A stretch of DNA of 64,000 bases from Anniella stebbinsi (GCA_029215795.1 JARDYH010000003.1:92350609-92414608), one strand, 5' to 3'. Counted from the stretch's first letter, positions 23,215-34,813 are shown. Numbers and translations are program-made. The notes: generated by a model from the sequence alone, not told the origin.

Positions 23215-23742
23215 GGCTGCATTCGGACAACACATTAGTCAATGGTGGGTTGAGTAGCCAACTCACAGTTGGTTATTTTGTGGGTACTCCCCACACAACA
23301 TATTCCTACACAACTGTGGCCGTTGAGTGAACTAACAGTCAACCTGGCATTTGACTGACACAGCCCCCGCCCCTCTCCCCACTCTCCCTCCTCCCTTGGT
23401 CCTCCCAGTTCTATCCCAGCTGCCTCTGCAAGTTGCACCAGTTGTAGCAGAGTGGCAGCTGCCGCTTTGGTTGCTCTTGCCACCAGCCTCTATGGGCTTG
23501 TGTTTTAACCCACTCACCGCAAGCCATTAACACACTCACCCCTCCACACAACACTTTAAACAACTGGCTTCGAGCTAAACAACTTGCAAACCAGTTGTTT
23601 CTCTCCGTTGCTTATTTGGGCAGAATAGCATACCGTCAGTAGTTTGTGAGCGGCGTGTTACCCTCCACACAACACAATAAGCAACACAACTGACGATTGT
23701 TTCCCCCCCCTCAGTTGCTTAATGTGTTGTCCGAATGCAGTC
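23215..23742. mobile_element. Harbinger-type MITE, 528 bp
   Basis: Left end GGCTGCATTCGGACAACAC; right end, inverted, GACTGCATTCGGACAACAC. Interior shares CCCCACACAACA, ACACAACTGACGATTG and TTTAAACAACTGG-type words with the 56946 element. Flanking triplets are TAT and AAT, a possible 3-bp duplication with one change. Ends resemble those of the two-gene Harbinger at 3792. Confidence 0.75.
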
Positions 23743-24818
23743 AATCTCTGTGTATGTATATGTGTGTGCATAAGGATTTAAAACTGCTTAGCATATTGTA
23801 TGGAAGTCTTTCAGACCTTAATTAGGAGCCGACAAGGAAATCCAACTGGTAATATAATGCCATAAGTCGCAGGTTCCAACTCTCTGCATCTTCTTTTCAT
23901 GCTGCGTTAACAATACTTAATTCTTTCCTAGCTATGCTTTGTAATGTTCCATTTATTAGCAGCATCATAGTGCAAGTACAAGGAGTAGGGAACTCTAGAG
24001 AGAGATTTTAATTAGGCGGGAATCAAGCCACCAGATGGCTCCCTGATGTTTTAGATCTCCACTTCAGGGAAATTAATTGATTTTTCCTTGAAAATATTTA
24101 AACGATAAAGGGAACTAAGCAAAACAACACAAAACAACAGTTTTGCATAGTTTAAGTTTAACATGTAGATCCCTGAGGTGTTGATTCATTATTTTGTAAT
24201 TTTTGACTAACTCGTGATCTCTTTCACATAGCATTAAAAGCATTGATGGCTTAATTAGGCTGATAAATTAATAAATCCATTAAGCAGAGCGTTTAAATCA
24301 TATTTTAGGCACAGATGTCTGCTATGGAAGGGGTGGGCAACATTGGGGCAAATGTATCTTGATTTGGGCAATGACAATAAGTGATTTATTCATGTCATTT
24401 AGATAGTAGAAGATTGTTACCCTTGTTGAGCCATTTCATATATTTATCTACTTGTATCTGCATTTACGTATAGATTTTTTGTATCAGATTCAATGACACA
24501 AAATCAATAAGAAGTGACTAATATTATTATTGATAGGATATCCTCTATATCTGAGAACAATTATCTTTTTGATCATAATAAAGGACATGTTTTCATCCTT
24601 TATATGGTAAAGGAGCTAAATCAGAGAGTATTTGGTTTGATACTCTAAAAAAGTCATTGTATTAATTGGTGAATTGAAATGCAGCTGCATTTCTAAATTA
24701 AAGATAAGTATCTTGACTTATTAACTTGCTTTTGACAACTTGGACTGCGAACCTCTATGCAATTTCCTGAGAATAAGTCTCATTGAAGTCAATGGGGCTT
24801 CATTCAAGTAGACATGTA
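23743..24818. other. AT-rich intron; possible conserved non-coding block; short squamate repeat
   Basis: 24190-24310 is rich in homeodomain-like cores (TTAATTAGG, AAATTAATAAATCCATTAAG) and poor in CpG, a look typical of developmental enhancers but not proof. 24755-24818 begins a copy of the AATAAGTCTCATTGAAGTCAATG repeat, which is interrupted by the next feature. Confidence 0.3.
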
Positions 24819-24968
24819 TAATAATAATAATATAATAATAATAATTTATTTCTTACCCGCCTCTCCGTCTGGATCGAGGCGGGGAACAACAACATGATAA
24901 AATACATAAAACTGATTAAAACATAACACATATTATTAAAACTGCATAAAAAATCCTAAAACATCCTA
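24819..24968 (-). mobile_element. L2 LINE 3' end inserted in a short squamate repeat
   Basis: (AAT)n followed by TTATTTCTTACCCGCC and CTGGATCGAGGCGGGGAAC, the inverted 3' end seen in L2 copies at 48.7 and 53.1 kb. The host repeat reads ACATGTAT before and AGGATTGCACTGTAA after, so the LINE end sits inside it. Confidence 0.7.
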
Positions 24969-25057
24969 CAGGATTGCACTGTAACTTATTTATTATTTGT
25001 ACTGCGTAGCTAGCTGTGATTTTTTTTTTCAGAAGAAAAAATGCACATTTCCAAAGA

Positions 25058-25379
25058 TAGGCTGACCATATGAAAAGGAGGACAGGGCTCATGTAAATTT
25101 AACAGTTGCAGAGAAAAGGGAATTTCAGCCTGCGTCATTTGTATGCAATTAGTACCTGGTAAAATCCCCTCTTCATCACAACAATTAAAGTTGCAGGCAC
25201 TATACTAGAGTGACCAGATACAAAAGAGGGCAGGGCCCCTGCAGCTTTAACTGTTGTAATGAAGAGAGAATTTCACCAGGAACTAATTGCATACAAATGG
25301 CACTGGCTGAAATTGCCTTTTCTCTACAAAACTGTTAAAGTTACATGAGCCCTGTCCTTCTTTTCATATGGTCAGCCTG
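25058..25379. mobile_element. Palindromic hAT-type MITE, family 1 copy 3
   Basis: About 322 bp, ends TAGGCTGACCATATGAAAAG and, inverted, CAGGCTGACC. Flanks TCCAAAGA and CCAAAAAT are only loosely alike. Same double-palindrome layout as the other copies. Confidence 0.75.
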
Positions 25380-26076
25380 CCAAAAATGAAAGGCAACATG
25401 TAAACTAAAGCAGAAGAGCAAATATTTTCCAAATGCTTTTTTCCCAATAAGATACTAGACCATGGAGATTGCATAGAAATATTTATCTGGTGGCCAGGGC
25501 ATGAGGGCACAGGATTGGGAGGATTAAAGTTGCAGGCCTAGGCTTGCTTTCCTGGGAGTAAGCCCCACTGAAGACAATGGAACTTCCAAGAAAACATGCA
25601 TAGGATTTCACTGTAAAGGATTTTAAATCTGGTAATAAATAAGGCAACATTGGCATTTTGGATTAACTCTTAACTGAGCTCTTAAACAGTTAATACAATA
25701 AATTAAGATATTCATTTGCCATATATTTTCCTTAGTCTTTTCCATTGTTGACTAAGCCTCTACTTGGCCTATAAACCCGGATTGATGACATTTTTAGTGC
25801 TGCATGGGGAATAACATGCCAAACACAAGCCAGACATCTGTGGTGTAACAGCATTTAAAATCGATTAATTTTTGCTTTTGGAGTAGTGGTGGAGACTGGA
25901 GAGTTTGGTACTAAGTACCAGCGCAGGATAAATAACATGGCAGGAGCAACAGACTATTTTCATCATCGTCTGTAAATGCTCAAACGTTTTCTACAACGCA
26001 TTGCTTCAGGGATCTCTACAAACACTTCATAAATCACCAGTCCCTGCCCTCTCCAAACCATTTCTCTGACTAAATC
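25380..26076. other. Intron sequence with a short squamate repeat
   Basis: 25545-25615 carries CTGGGAGTAAGCCCCACTGA and ACATGCATAGGATTTCACTG, one of several copies of a short interspersed repeat in the window. The rest is unremarkable. Confidence 0.4.
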
Positions 26077-26396
26077 TAGGGTGACTATATGAAAAGGAGG
26101 ACAGGGCTCATGTAACTTTAACAGTTGTAGAGAAAAGGGAATTTCAGCCAGTGTCATTTGTATGCAATTAGTTCCTGGTGAAATTCCCTCTTCATCACAA
26201 CAGTTAAAGTTGCAGGCACTATACTAGAGTGACCATATACAAAAGAAGGCAGGGCCCCTGCAACTTTAACTGTTGTGATGAAGAGGGAATTTCACCAGGA
26301 ACTAATTGCATACAAATGACACTGGCTGAAATTCCCTTTTCTCTACAACTGTTAAAGTTACATGAGCCCTATCCTCCTTTTCATATGGTCAGCCTA
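26077..26396. mobile_element. Palindromic hAT-type MITE, family 1 copy 4
   Basis: A 320-bp copy ending in GGTCAGCCTA. Its last bases form part of the target duplicated by the insertion immediately to its right. Confidence 0.75.
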
Positions 26397-26399
26397 GGG

Positions 26400-26822
26400 T
26401 AGGGTGACCATATTTGGGAAACCAAAAAAGAGGACAACCTGTGGGCAGGGCAGGAAAGTGACTTTTCAGGGCCTCTGGAAAAAGCATCATCCCCCACCCC
26501 GCCACCTTAAAGGCCCCAATTGGAGTGGAGGAGGGGAAAGTGTGTCATTTCTGGGCCCCCCCCACTACTCCAATCAGGGCCTTTTCTATAATCTTCGGGA
26601 ATGACACTCTTTCCCATTTAAGGTCCTGATTGGAGCAGTGGGAGGGAAATGATGCGCCTCCAGAAAGCACATCATTCCCTCCCAAAATGCTAATAGCAGC
26701 CTTAAAGGGGAAAGTGTGTCTTTCCAGGACAATATAGAAAATCACAGAAAATCCCCCCTGACATCCAGAATAGAACAAAAACCAGGACAAATCCGGGGAA
26801 ATCCTGACAGTTGGTCACCCTA
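26400..26822. mobile_element. hAT-type non-autonomous element with perfect 8-bp target duplication
   Basis: A 423-bp element with ends TAGGGTGACCATATTTGGG and, inverted, TAGGGTGACCAACTGTCAGG. GCCTAGGG lies on both sides (26392-26399 and 26823-26830). It inserted exactly at the right edge of the family 1 copy. No transposase. Confidence 0.85.
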
Positions 26823-26854
26823 GCCTAGGGATAGCAAAGGAAAATGGGGTTGTG

Positions 26855-27125
26855 CAAGATGGACAGGAAAATAGTGAAGTTGCTTCAGGGCATGCTACAA
26901 TTCTCAAGTTCTGATCACATGACACGCCTCCTTAAATCCTTACACTGGCTTCCTTGTGGAACCAGCCCAAGCTCCTTGTCCTTCCCTTCAGAAGTCTACA
27001 TAGCATTTCTCCCATATCTCTCTAATATTATAATAGATCCAGTTCTACCACTGGAAGGTCTCCTGCTCCCTCTAATGACATGACCTTCCTCCTTTTCTGC
27101 AATATATGCTTTGAACTGCCTACCT
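26855..27125 (+). mobile_element. L2-type LINE fragment
   Basis: Sense translation includes DHMTRLLKSLHWLP, the start of the conserved C-terminal block of L2 reverse transcriptase proteins, followed by degraded sequence. Old and without catalytic domain. Confidence 0.55.
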
Positions 27126-27133
27126 GCATAATG

Positions 27134-28223
27134 TAGGGTGACCATATTACGGAAACCAAAAAGGAGGACAACATGGTTGGCCCCCAAGGGGGCATCCCCA
27201 CCAACATGCCAGGGGGCATGTCTAGTACAGCACACAATTAAGACAAATCTGTTCTACATAACATCTTAATGTTAAAATCACTGAAATAACAAGTGAGACA
27301 TCCAAAGTATCTGAAATTAACTTCACTCGCTCCTACTTTTGTAGCTTTTGCTGTACTTTGTTGTTATACTCTGTGTGATACATTCTCCTCTTCCCTCAAA
27401 TATATTTTCTGATTGTATTCTCACCCTGCTGCAAGCTGCTGCTTAACAGGGCTTGCTGCTGGCCGTCTGGCCGGCTTTTTTAATTATTATTATTTTTAAA
27501 GTTCAATTTTGTTTTGAAACTTGCTAAAACTCAACAGATGAACAGATTTGCTTGAAATGTGGCGTGGCTAAAACCCTACTTAAGAGCTATCATGATGCCA
27601 AGTTTCAGCTCCTTATCTTTAAAAATGATATGTTTTTTTTAAAAAAAATAAAATTAAAAACTGCAAATTTTTAAAAATGCCTAAAAATCAGTAGATGAAC
27701 AGATCTGCTTGAAACTTGGCATGACTAAAGCCCTACTTAAGATCTATCATGTTGCCAAGTTTCATCTCATTATCTTCAAAAATGATGGTATTTTTAAAAA
27801 AATAAATTTAAAACCTCAAATTTTAAAAAATTCCTAATTATCAACAGATGAACAGATCTGCTTCAAATTTGGCACGACTAAAGCCCTACTTAAAGGCTAT
27901 CATGATCTCTCAATCTTTAAAAATGACCATTTAAATTTTTTTTTAAAAAAACCTCAAACTTAAATTCCTAAAAATTCAACGGTTCATCATATCTGGCATC
28001 ACTAAAGCCCTACCTAAGGGCTACCGTGGTACCAAATTTCATCTCTTTTCCTTTAAAAATGACAGAGCTGTAAGCATTATTGTTATTTCCCATTGACTAG
28101 TAAGTAGAGCTGCCCTTTGGGGGAGGGGGAATCCGGATTTTTCTTCAAATTTCATAATCCTCCCCCCTTCTTGGATTAGGTACCAAAAATCCTGACATGT
28201 CCTGGTTTTTCCTGACATATGGC
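27134..28223. mobile_element. hAT-type element carrying a tandem repeat, ends partly eroded
   Basis: Left end TAGGGTGACCATATTACGG with AAACCAAAAAGGAGGACA behind it. The right side, inverted, reads CCATATGTCAGG and AAACCAGGACATGTC, so the outermost bases seem lost. Flanks GCATAATG (27126-27133) and CCATAATG (28224-28231) differ at one base. The interior contains the repeat array listed next. Confidence 0.55.
27525..28072. repeat. Four diverged tandem units of about 110-155 bp
   Basis: Units start near 27525, 27681, 27832 and 27965. Each has some form of CAGATGAACAGATCTGCTTG, TTGGCATGACTAAAGCCCTA, CTATCATGATGCCAAGTTTC and TTTAAAAATGA, separated by A/T-runs of variable length. Confidence 0.8.
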
Positions 28224-28613
28224 CCATAATGCCACTTCTCTTACTTCCTCCAAATCCCTTCCCCAGACCCACCTTTGCCATGAAGTCTTTGGCACAATCC
28301 CCTAGTTTGCCTGCCCTGCCGTAACTGAGCCTGTAAGTGAGCCTAAACAAACGTAATTGATACAACCGCACATTGCTTCCCTGTTTACCTCTGCCTCCAC
28401 TTCCCTTCTCTTCTTCTGTTGTTTCTTCTGGTTCAAATTTTAGAGTGAAAGCTCATTGGGTCAAGGACCTGCCTTCTTATACTCCATAAAGTGCATACCC
28501 ACGGATGGTGCTATATAAATAATAATTAAAAAAATGTCGTAGAAATAATAGTTTGGGGATAGAGAGCGCCTACTCGAAGGGAGCGGGGAGAAAAACAGGG
28601 TAAAGGCATACAA
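28224..28613 (+). other. Intron sequence with an L2-like 3' end
   Basis: 28435-28530 contains TTAGAGTGAAAGCTCATTGG, GTCAAGGACCTG and GGTGCTATATAAATAATAAT, the 3' terminal pattern of L2/MIR-type elements on the + strand. It may belong with the L2 fragment at 26855, split by the element between. Confidence 0.5.
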
Positions 28614-28966
28614 GGTCCCCTCTACAAGATTTCGGTTTGATGCCCGGTTGGCTGATTATGCGCATCTTCTCCCAATCGCTTTTCCGCCTAATCCCTATAC
28701 ACGGGAGGCGGTGAAGCGCATTACCGGTTGTATGAAACGTGCTTTAAAGTTGTTTACATGCGGAGCATCGCTTGTTAACATATGATCATGTAAACAAGCG
28801 CTTTAACTCCCGTGGTAAATTAAAACTCGCTATTTAACGTGCATTTGATAATGCGCATAATCGGACAGAAAAAGCGCCTCAACCCCCGATTTGCGCTCCG
28901 TTCATGTGGAGGTAAAATCGGTAATGCGCTTTGAAAGAGCTTTAAATCGCTCTTGTAGAGGCACCC
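28614..28966. mobile_element. CpG-rich MITE, family 3 copy 1, 3-bp target duplication CAA
   Basis: Ends GGTCCCCTCTACAAGA and, inverted, GGGTGCCTCTACAAGAGC. CAA flanks both sides (28611-28613 and 28967-28969). Interior inverted words include GATTATGCGCAT/ATGCGCATAATC and many AAAGCGC motifs. No ORF. A 3-bp duplication with this end type fits PIF/Harbinger-like MITEs, though the ends are unlike the GGCTG family. Confidence 0.78.
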
Positions 28967-29145
28967 CAATTATGGGGGAAGTGGTTTGAAGACAAATGCA
29001 CAGAATTCTGTGCATGTATGCCCAAACCTGCTTCCATCACATTTTAGAAAAGATGTCGCTTTCCATCTGATTTGCCAGTGTTATTATGCAATTGACTTTA
29101 AACCAATGCAAGGTGTGCCCAGCTTCATCTCGTTACACAATATAG

Positions 29146-29285
29146 CCTTCCTCAATCTGGTACTCTCCAGATATGCAACTCCTACCATCCCCAACCAGCA
29201 TGGCCAATGGGAAGACGGAAGTGGTAGACCCACATATTGGGGGGGGCATCACATTGGGGAAGGCTGACACAATACTCCATGAACA
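29146..29285. mobile_element. Short palindromic MITE, family 2 copy 2
   Basis: CCTTCCTCAATCTGGTACTC ... CAACCAGCATGGCCAATGGG ... ATTGGGGAAGGCTG matches the family at 12035 and 39191. Diverged in the arms. Confidence 0.55.
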
Positions 29286-29656
29286 GGAAAAAGCCAGTGA
29301 AGCCACCCCACTTCTTCCAAGGAGAAGGAAGAAGAAGAAAATCATTCTGGAATGGTTAGGTTCTTGTTGAGTAGAACTGCTTTATGGCAGGCTGGGTACC
29401 TTCTCCATTAGTGGATTTAGTTGTGAGGTCGCTCCTCAGCCAACTCTGAAAAGTAGTAGCCTGGATGCCTTCCCTGCAAGATGAGGGGAGCAGAGATGAA
29501 ATAAAATATATGGTCCAGGATGAGTCTAAAAGGCTAGTCCACACTGCTAAAATCCTCTATGTTACTGCATACAAGGATGCACAATTCTACAGAGAAACTT
29601 CAGTGTGTCACAATATAAACGCAGTGAACAGGTAGCCGTTTTTGTGATTGCTGAAG

Positions 29657-29850
29657 AACATAGGTAGCTGCCTAATACTGAGTCAGACCATTAGTCTACC
29701 TAGCCCAATATTGTTGACAATGCCTGGCAGCAGTTCCCCAGGTTTTCAGGCAGGGCTTTTTCCAGCCCTACCTGGAGATGCCAGGAATTGAACCTGGACC
29801 TTCTGCACACAAAGCCTCTGCTCTAACCACTGAGCTATGTCTCATTTTGG
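29657..29850 (-). mobile_element. tRNA-derived SINE, antisense
   Basis: On the minus strand it begins TAGCTCAGTGGTTAGAGCAG (polymerase III A box), then GGTTCAATTCCTGGC (B box), a CORE-like body and an end GGTCTGACTCAGTATTAGGC ... CCTATGTTC shared with CR1 3' ends. Not a tRNA gene: the tRNA fold is incomplete and the SINE body follows. Confidence 0.75.
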
Positions 29851-30734
29851 AGGGGGGGGGCGGGGAAATGCAGCTGGAATCAGGCAATTGTCTGTCCATT
29901 TATAAAAAGTGTTGAATCTTTCACCATGTGGTCATGTACCCATGCCGAACCTATTGAAGAGGAATGGACCATACTGAGACAGATAAGAATCACATTTACT
30001 TTTGTTTAATAGAAGAGATATCAAGCAAAAAGGCCTGTTCTTTTATTACAAAGGAATGTACGTGGCGCAGCTTATTTTGGAAACCTTTAATAACCCATGC
30101 TCACTCTTCTGCAAGGGAATCTGTTGCATAGCCCAAGGGCTCTGCATATTATTATTGTTGCTCCTGGGCATCAGTCTATTCTCACATATCATAGAGGCAG
30201 TTTTAGAAATGCTTTGAAACTTGAGGTAAAAGGCTTTTGCATTGGCAGAATACAGAAACAGCTTTTCTGTTCTTTTTTTTTTTTTAAAGGAAGTAAATAT
30301 GTATTGGAGAGCTTTCCATTACATTACCACAAAAAGGGATAATTTGTCTCATAATATTTTGGGGACATAAACGGATTGTGCCAAATTGCCATATCAATGG
30401 GGGGAAATATGTATGGTATTCGTTTTTCTGTTTTACAATATATTTCAAAGGAAGAATAATTACAGATTTGCTTTTAAAGCAAGCACAAATATTTATATTC
30501 TGAAAGTGCATGCAGAAAAAAAATTACAGTCAGGTCCAACAACACAACTAATTAAAAAGTACTGCAAGAGTTGGAGTTTAAAGTAACCAGCAATTCATAA
30601 AAAAAAAGGCTGCTGGGCCCTAAATTCCCCAGGAAGGGTCTCTTCTCAGTACAATCCACCAGTTGTCATGGCTGCTGCTGGGCAACCTCCATTCATTTTT
30701 GTCAAGAACAGCTGGGGTCAGGAGCCAGGTAATG
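29851..30734. other. Intron sequence, nothing recognised
   Basis: Starts with a poly-G run near 29852 and is otherwise AT-rich intron without a coding or repeat signal I can name. Confidence 0.4.
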
Positions 30735-31085
30735 TGACAGTAGGAGGCATGTTCCTGGTGGTTCCATATGTATCTTTGGTCTGACTGGAGTCCACCAGGA
30801 GAAGAGCCTTTATTGTAGTAGCCCCTTCTGTTTGGAACTCTCTGCCACTGGAGGTCAGGCAGGAGCCAACACTAGGATGTTTTCAGCGCCTCCTGAAAAC
30901 AACTCTATTTCAGAAAGCCTTCCTCAACTGACCAGCCACTGTTTTTATTGGCCCTTTGCTTTAAATTGAGCAATTTAACCTTGCTGTTTTTAATCTTTCT
31001 TTTTATTTTTTTTATTCCTAAGTGCACTGCTCAGAATCTATTTTAGACATGGAAGGGTATATAAATATTGTAAATAACCAATAAA
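30735..31085 (+). mobile_element. L2-type LINE 3' end
   Basis: Sense translation carries the L2 C-terminal pattern (SVWNSLPLEVRQEPTLGCFQ, KTTLFQKAFLN), then an AT-rich UTR and a GGGTATATAAATATTG tail. Truncated at the 5' side. Confidence 0.65.
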
Positions 31086-32338
31086 TAGGCTGTTAAACAT
31101 AGAGTATATGCTTAACCACAAGGCCAAGTGGACTATTGCTCATGCATTGCCCAAGGCCTGACCTGGAAGTATTTTCACCCAGGCTAGGACAGGAGAAACC
31201 AATGAGCTGCCTCAGGGATGGGATCACGTTAGGCATTACAAGAGCTGTTTTGTGTCTTTCTTCTTCCACGGTGCACCTCCAAGCTGTTGTTACATGTGAA
31301 GCAGGCTTGTCTGTGTTAGTTTTAATAGACAATTTGGGTTTTAAAACCTTTTTTTAGCAATTTAATTAGATTTAATTAGATGTTACTGGATTTTTTTTTT
31401 TTTAAAAAAAAATCTTTTGCTACCTATCCTGAAACTTTGAGGTTTGTAATCAGGGCTGGTGCCAGCGTCCATTGTGCTCTTGGCATAGTGCTGCCAATGG
31501 GCAACCATGACAAAAAAAAAATGCCCCCCAAAGCCCTAACACCAAAGTCCTTTGTCACCAGCAGCAGGGGCACAGATGGGCCCTTTTCAGCTCCTGGGCT
31601 GTTGGCAACTGCCCACCCCTAAAGTCAGGCATGTCTGTAATGGAATAAATGTTTTCCTTTCTATATATTAAGGAAATGTTCCCTAACTCTCAAATTGAAG
31701 AATCACCAAGAACAGGCAAAGTCCAATCCAATAGGTTTATTCAAAACAACAAAGGAGAGAGAAGTGGCACATGGGAAGTACCAAAGCTCTCTGAATCACA
31801 AAGACAAAACTGTTTCATTTATCTCTGTTACAGGCTTTGACGTCACATACCACTCACCCCCTCCCTCCTGTGATGGATACATGCCAATAAATGTTTCAAC
31901 TAAACAATAACTTAAACCATAATAAAACAATATCCGGGGCATTTGACACCTCAATGAAATGTATTGTTTCCTGATAACTTTCGATCATTGATACTTGGGG
32001 TATTTGGTTTCATCTACTGACCAGCTTTTTTTTGGAAGAATCTGAAAATGTTTACATGATAGGTGCCATCTTGTCTGTAAGATTGTGTTTGAGGGCCGTT
32101 GAGTCGTGTTTTACTTACAACACCATTTGGGGGATATGCTTGTGAGACTTGTTATTAGGAAAGGACGTTTTGGGTTATGGTGTTCTGTGTTCTTCTATTT
32201 AAATACTAAAATGTGAGGTGTGAACTTTAGCCTGGTATAGTGTTAAGTGCCTCTGCTTCCGCTTGAACCATTTCTTTGAGGTTTGAGGGAAACCAGAGTT
32301 TCAGGTTTTTGATTTTATATCAATGCCCAGATCAAAAA

Positions 32339-32381
<43 letters not shown>

Positions 32382-33885
32382 TATCTGGAACTATTTCTAC
32401 CCTCCTAAATCTTTGAAGTGGGGGGGGGGGGTGCAACATAAATAAATAAACAAATCCAAGACACAAAACTCACCTGGTTGCCCATACTGCTATTTTTCTG
32501 GTGCCATGCTAAAATGATCCTGTTCTCCCGGTCTTTTAAAAATGTTTCAAAGTCTTTTGAAATATTTTAGTATCTTCGTGTTTTGTTATATTAGTCCATG
32601 TAATTTTTTTTTATTATCCTAGTCCCTGCAATGTGACAGTGTATTTTATGGTGTGTTGGCACATCTATTAGTTTTATATTGTTAATTTTATTGTGGTTTT
32701 ATTTGTATTTTCATCATTATTTTAAAATGCCTGGAGAAATTTATTTTATGAAGCATTTAATAAACTTATTCATAAATACATGAAAAAATGATCCCCAAAT
32801 ATGATAATCCAGCAGCATTATTCAAATCTCAAATATAATTTATTACGGTCATAGACCAGCAGATTAAAAGTAGCTACAAATACTGCAATTATTAAAAACC
32901 AATTAAAAATAACAACAAGAAAACAAGTCAATAAGCAGCAAATTAAAATGGATAGAATTACAACTATTATAAAAATGATCCAAGAGTCACGTATCTGAGA
33001 CATAAAATATCCTAAACATGTCAGTAATAGCGCCTCCACAAATGTTTGCTATCCTCAATTCATCATCATTTTCCTACAGGTGATAGCAGATGCACTGAAT
33101 CGTTCTACATTGTATGTAACCTGAGAATTCCGATCTGATAATAAATATTCTAAGTAAAATGCTGTTTTGATAATTCTGTTGCTCCAGGGTATAATACTCT
33201 TATGTTTATTAACTGTATTCAATGCTGCAGATTATTTATCCCTCCCTGGTCTTGGTGCTTCAGATAGGTGAATCAAAGTCCTGTCCATCTTATCTCTTAT
33301 CGTAAAGTCCCCCACACACTTCCACAATACTAGAAAGGCATCTCACACAGACGAAATGGATTGCCTTATGTCTAGTGGCTTTCCTGCAGCGAGGCTTAAA
33401 CATTTTTACATTCATGCTCTGGATGAATGAGAGGGAACTGCCTGGGGAATACCCACTTTCTGCTGCAGCTGCATCTAGCTTTGTTTGTTTCAGCCTTTTC
33501 TCAAGAGGGTGGAAATTATATGCAGTGTCTTGAAAGAAAACAGACCATTGAACAGATCTCTGGAACAGAAATCAAGTGAGACATGGCTTTTAATAAAGTG
33601 AAAAGGTTTAAGCATTGGGACTGATGATTAAATGGAAGAAAAGAGAGAATCCGAGCACAGGCGTATAATTACACTTGCAAGCCAGGTGTTTACAGGTGTA
33701 AGGGCTGCACAGAATTTTTACAGGTGTTGATAGGTATAAATACTGCACAGAATTTTTACCTCCAGATATTTCCAGTGTGAATTAGAACTTCATTGCCTCT
33801 TCGGTACTTATTATTCTCCACAGTTGATCGCAGCCACCTGGGGATTAAATTGTGAATGTGTGACATTACGACACCATGTAGCAAT
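31086..33885. other. Intron sequence with a hAT-like scrap and microsatellites
   Basis: 31451-31640 starts CAGGGCTGGTGCCAGCG and resembles hAT/Charlie-type non-autonomous elements, but I cannot fix a right end. (TC)n at 32343-32375 and a G-run at 32420-32431. The remainder is AT-rich intron. Confidence 0.35.
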
Positions 33886-34813
33886 CAGGGTCACCGAAAG
33901 TGGGTTCGGGCCCCAGTAAAAACAAAATTTGGGCCCCCAAGCAAAGACGATCCCTGTAATGTTATAAGATCAAGAAACAATCAATGCAGGTAGGAAGAGT
34001 CTATGAATGAATTGAGAAAGGCAACAGGAGGAGCACGCACATTTACCCTTGGAGAGGTCCTAAGGTTTTGATGCCTGTTTGTGTTTTTGGGGAACACATT
34101 GTGGGCGGGCGGGAAGAATGCACATGGGGATCTGTTAGACTATGGCCCCCTCTACAAGAATTCGGTTTGGCGCCTGGTTGTTCGATTATGCGCATCTTCT
34201 CACAAGCGCTTTTACGTATAAATCCTATAAATGACATGCGGTGAAGCGCATAACCGGCAGTATGAAACGCGCTTTAAAGTGGTTGAAATGCGGAGAATCG
34301 CTTGTTTACATGGTCATAAGGCGCTTTAACTCCCGCGGAGAAGTAAAACTCACTATTTAACGCACATTCGATAATGCGCATAATCAGACAGATAAAGCGC
34401 CTCGACCCCCGATTTGCGCTTCACTCTTGTAGAGGTAATTTTTTTACTGCGACTTGAAAGAGCTTTAAATAGCTCTTGTAGAGGCACCCTGAAAAGAAAC
34501 AGCTCCTTCCCACTCAGTTGATCGTTTCAATCGAGCGGCTCTTTGCAATGACAAGCAACCCTGCATGTGCCTGCTGCAAAAGAGTTCTTTGGTTGATTAG
34601 AGACTATATTGGCCAATAACTGACAGAATTTTGTATATCATTATTATTTTCTTTGAAATTCACCGATTTTATAATGGATGTCAAAAACAATCAACAAATA
34701 ATGATACTACCGAGAAAGACAAAAACATATACAACATAGTCAGGTCCCGGGGGCCCTTCTGGACTGCCGGGCCCTGCTAATTTGTACCGGCTTCTCCCTT
34801 CATGTTGGCCCTG
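33886..34813. mobile_element. hAT-type element with a nested MITE
   Basis: Left end CAGGGTCACCGAAAGTGGG with GGGCCCC words; right end, inverted, CAGGGCCAACATGAAGGG with GGGCCC words. Flanks GTAGCAAT and GTCGCAAA agree at 6 of 8 positions, fitting an aged hAT target duplication. The family 3 MITE at 34144 lies inside it. Confidence 0.55.
34144..34489. mobile_element. CpG-rich MITE, family 3 copy 2
   Basis: 346 bp, left end GGCCCCCTCTACAAGA, right end GCTCTTGTAGAGGCACCC. Interior closely parallels the copies at 28614 and 50251. Flanking triplets TAT and TGA do not match. Confidence 0.75.

Noticed and set aside
29657..29850. Possible tRNA gene on the minus strand
   Set aside because: A and B boxes are present, but the cloverleaf is incomplete and a CORE/CR1-like SINE body follows.
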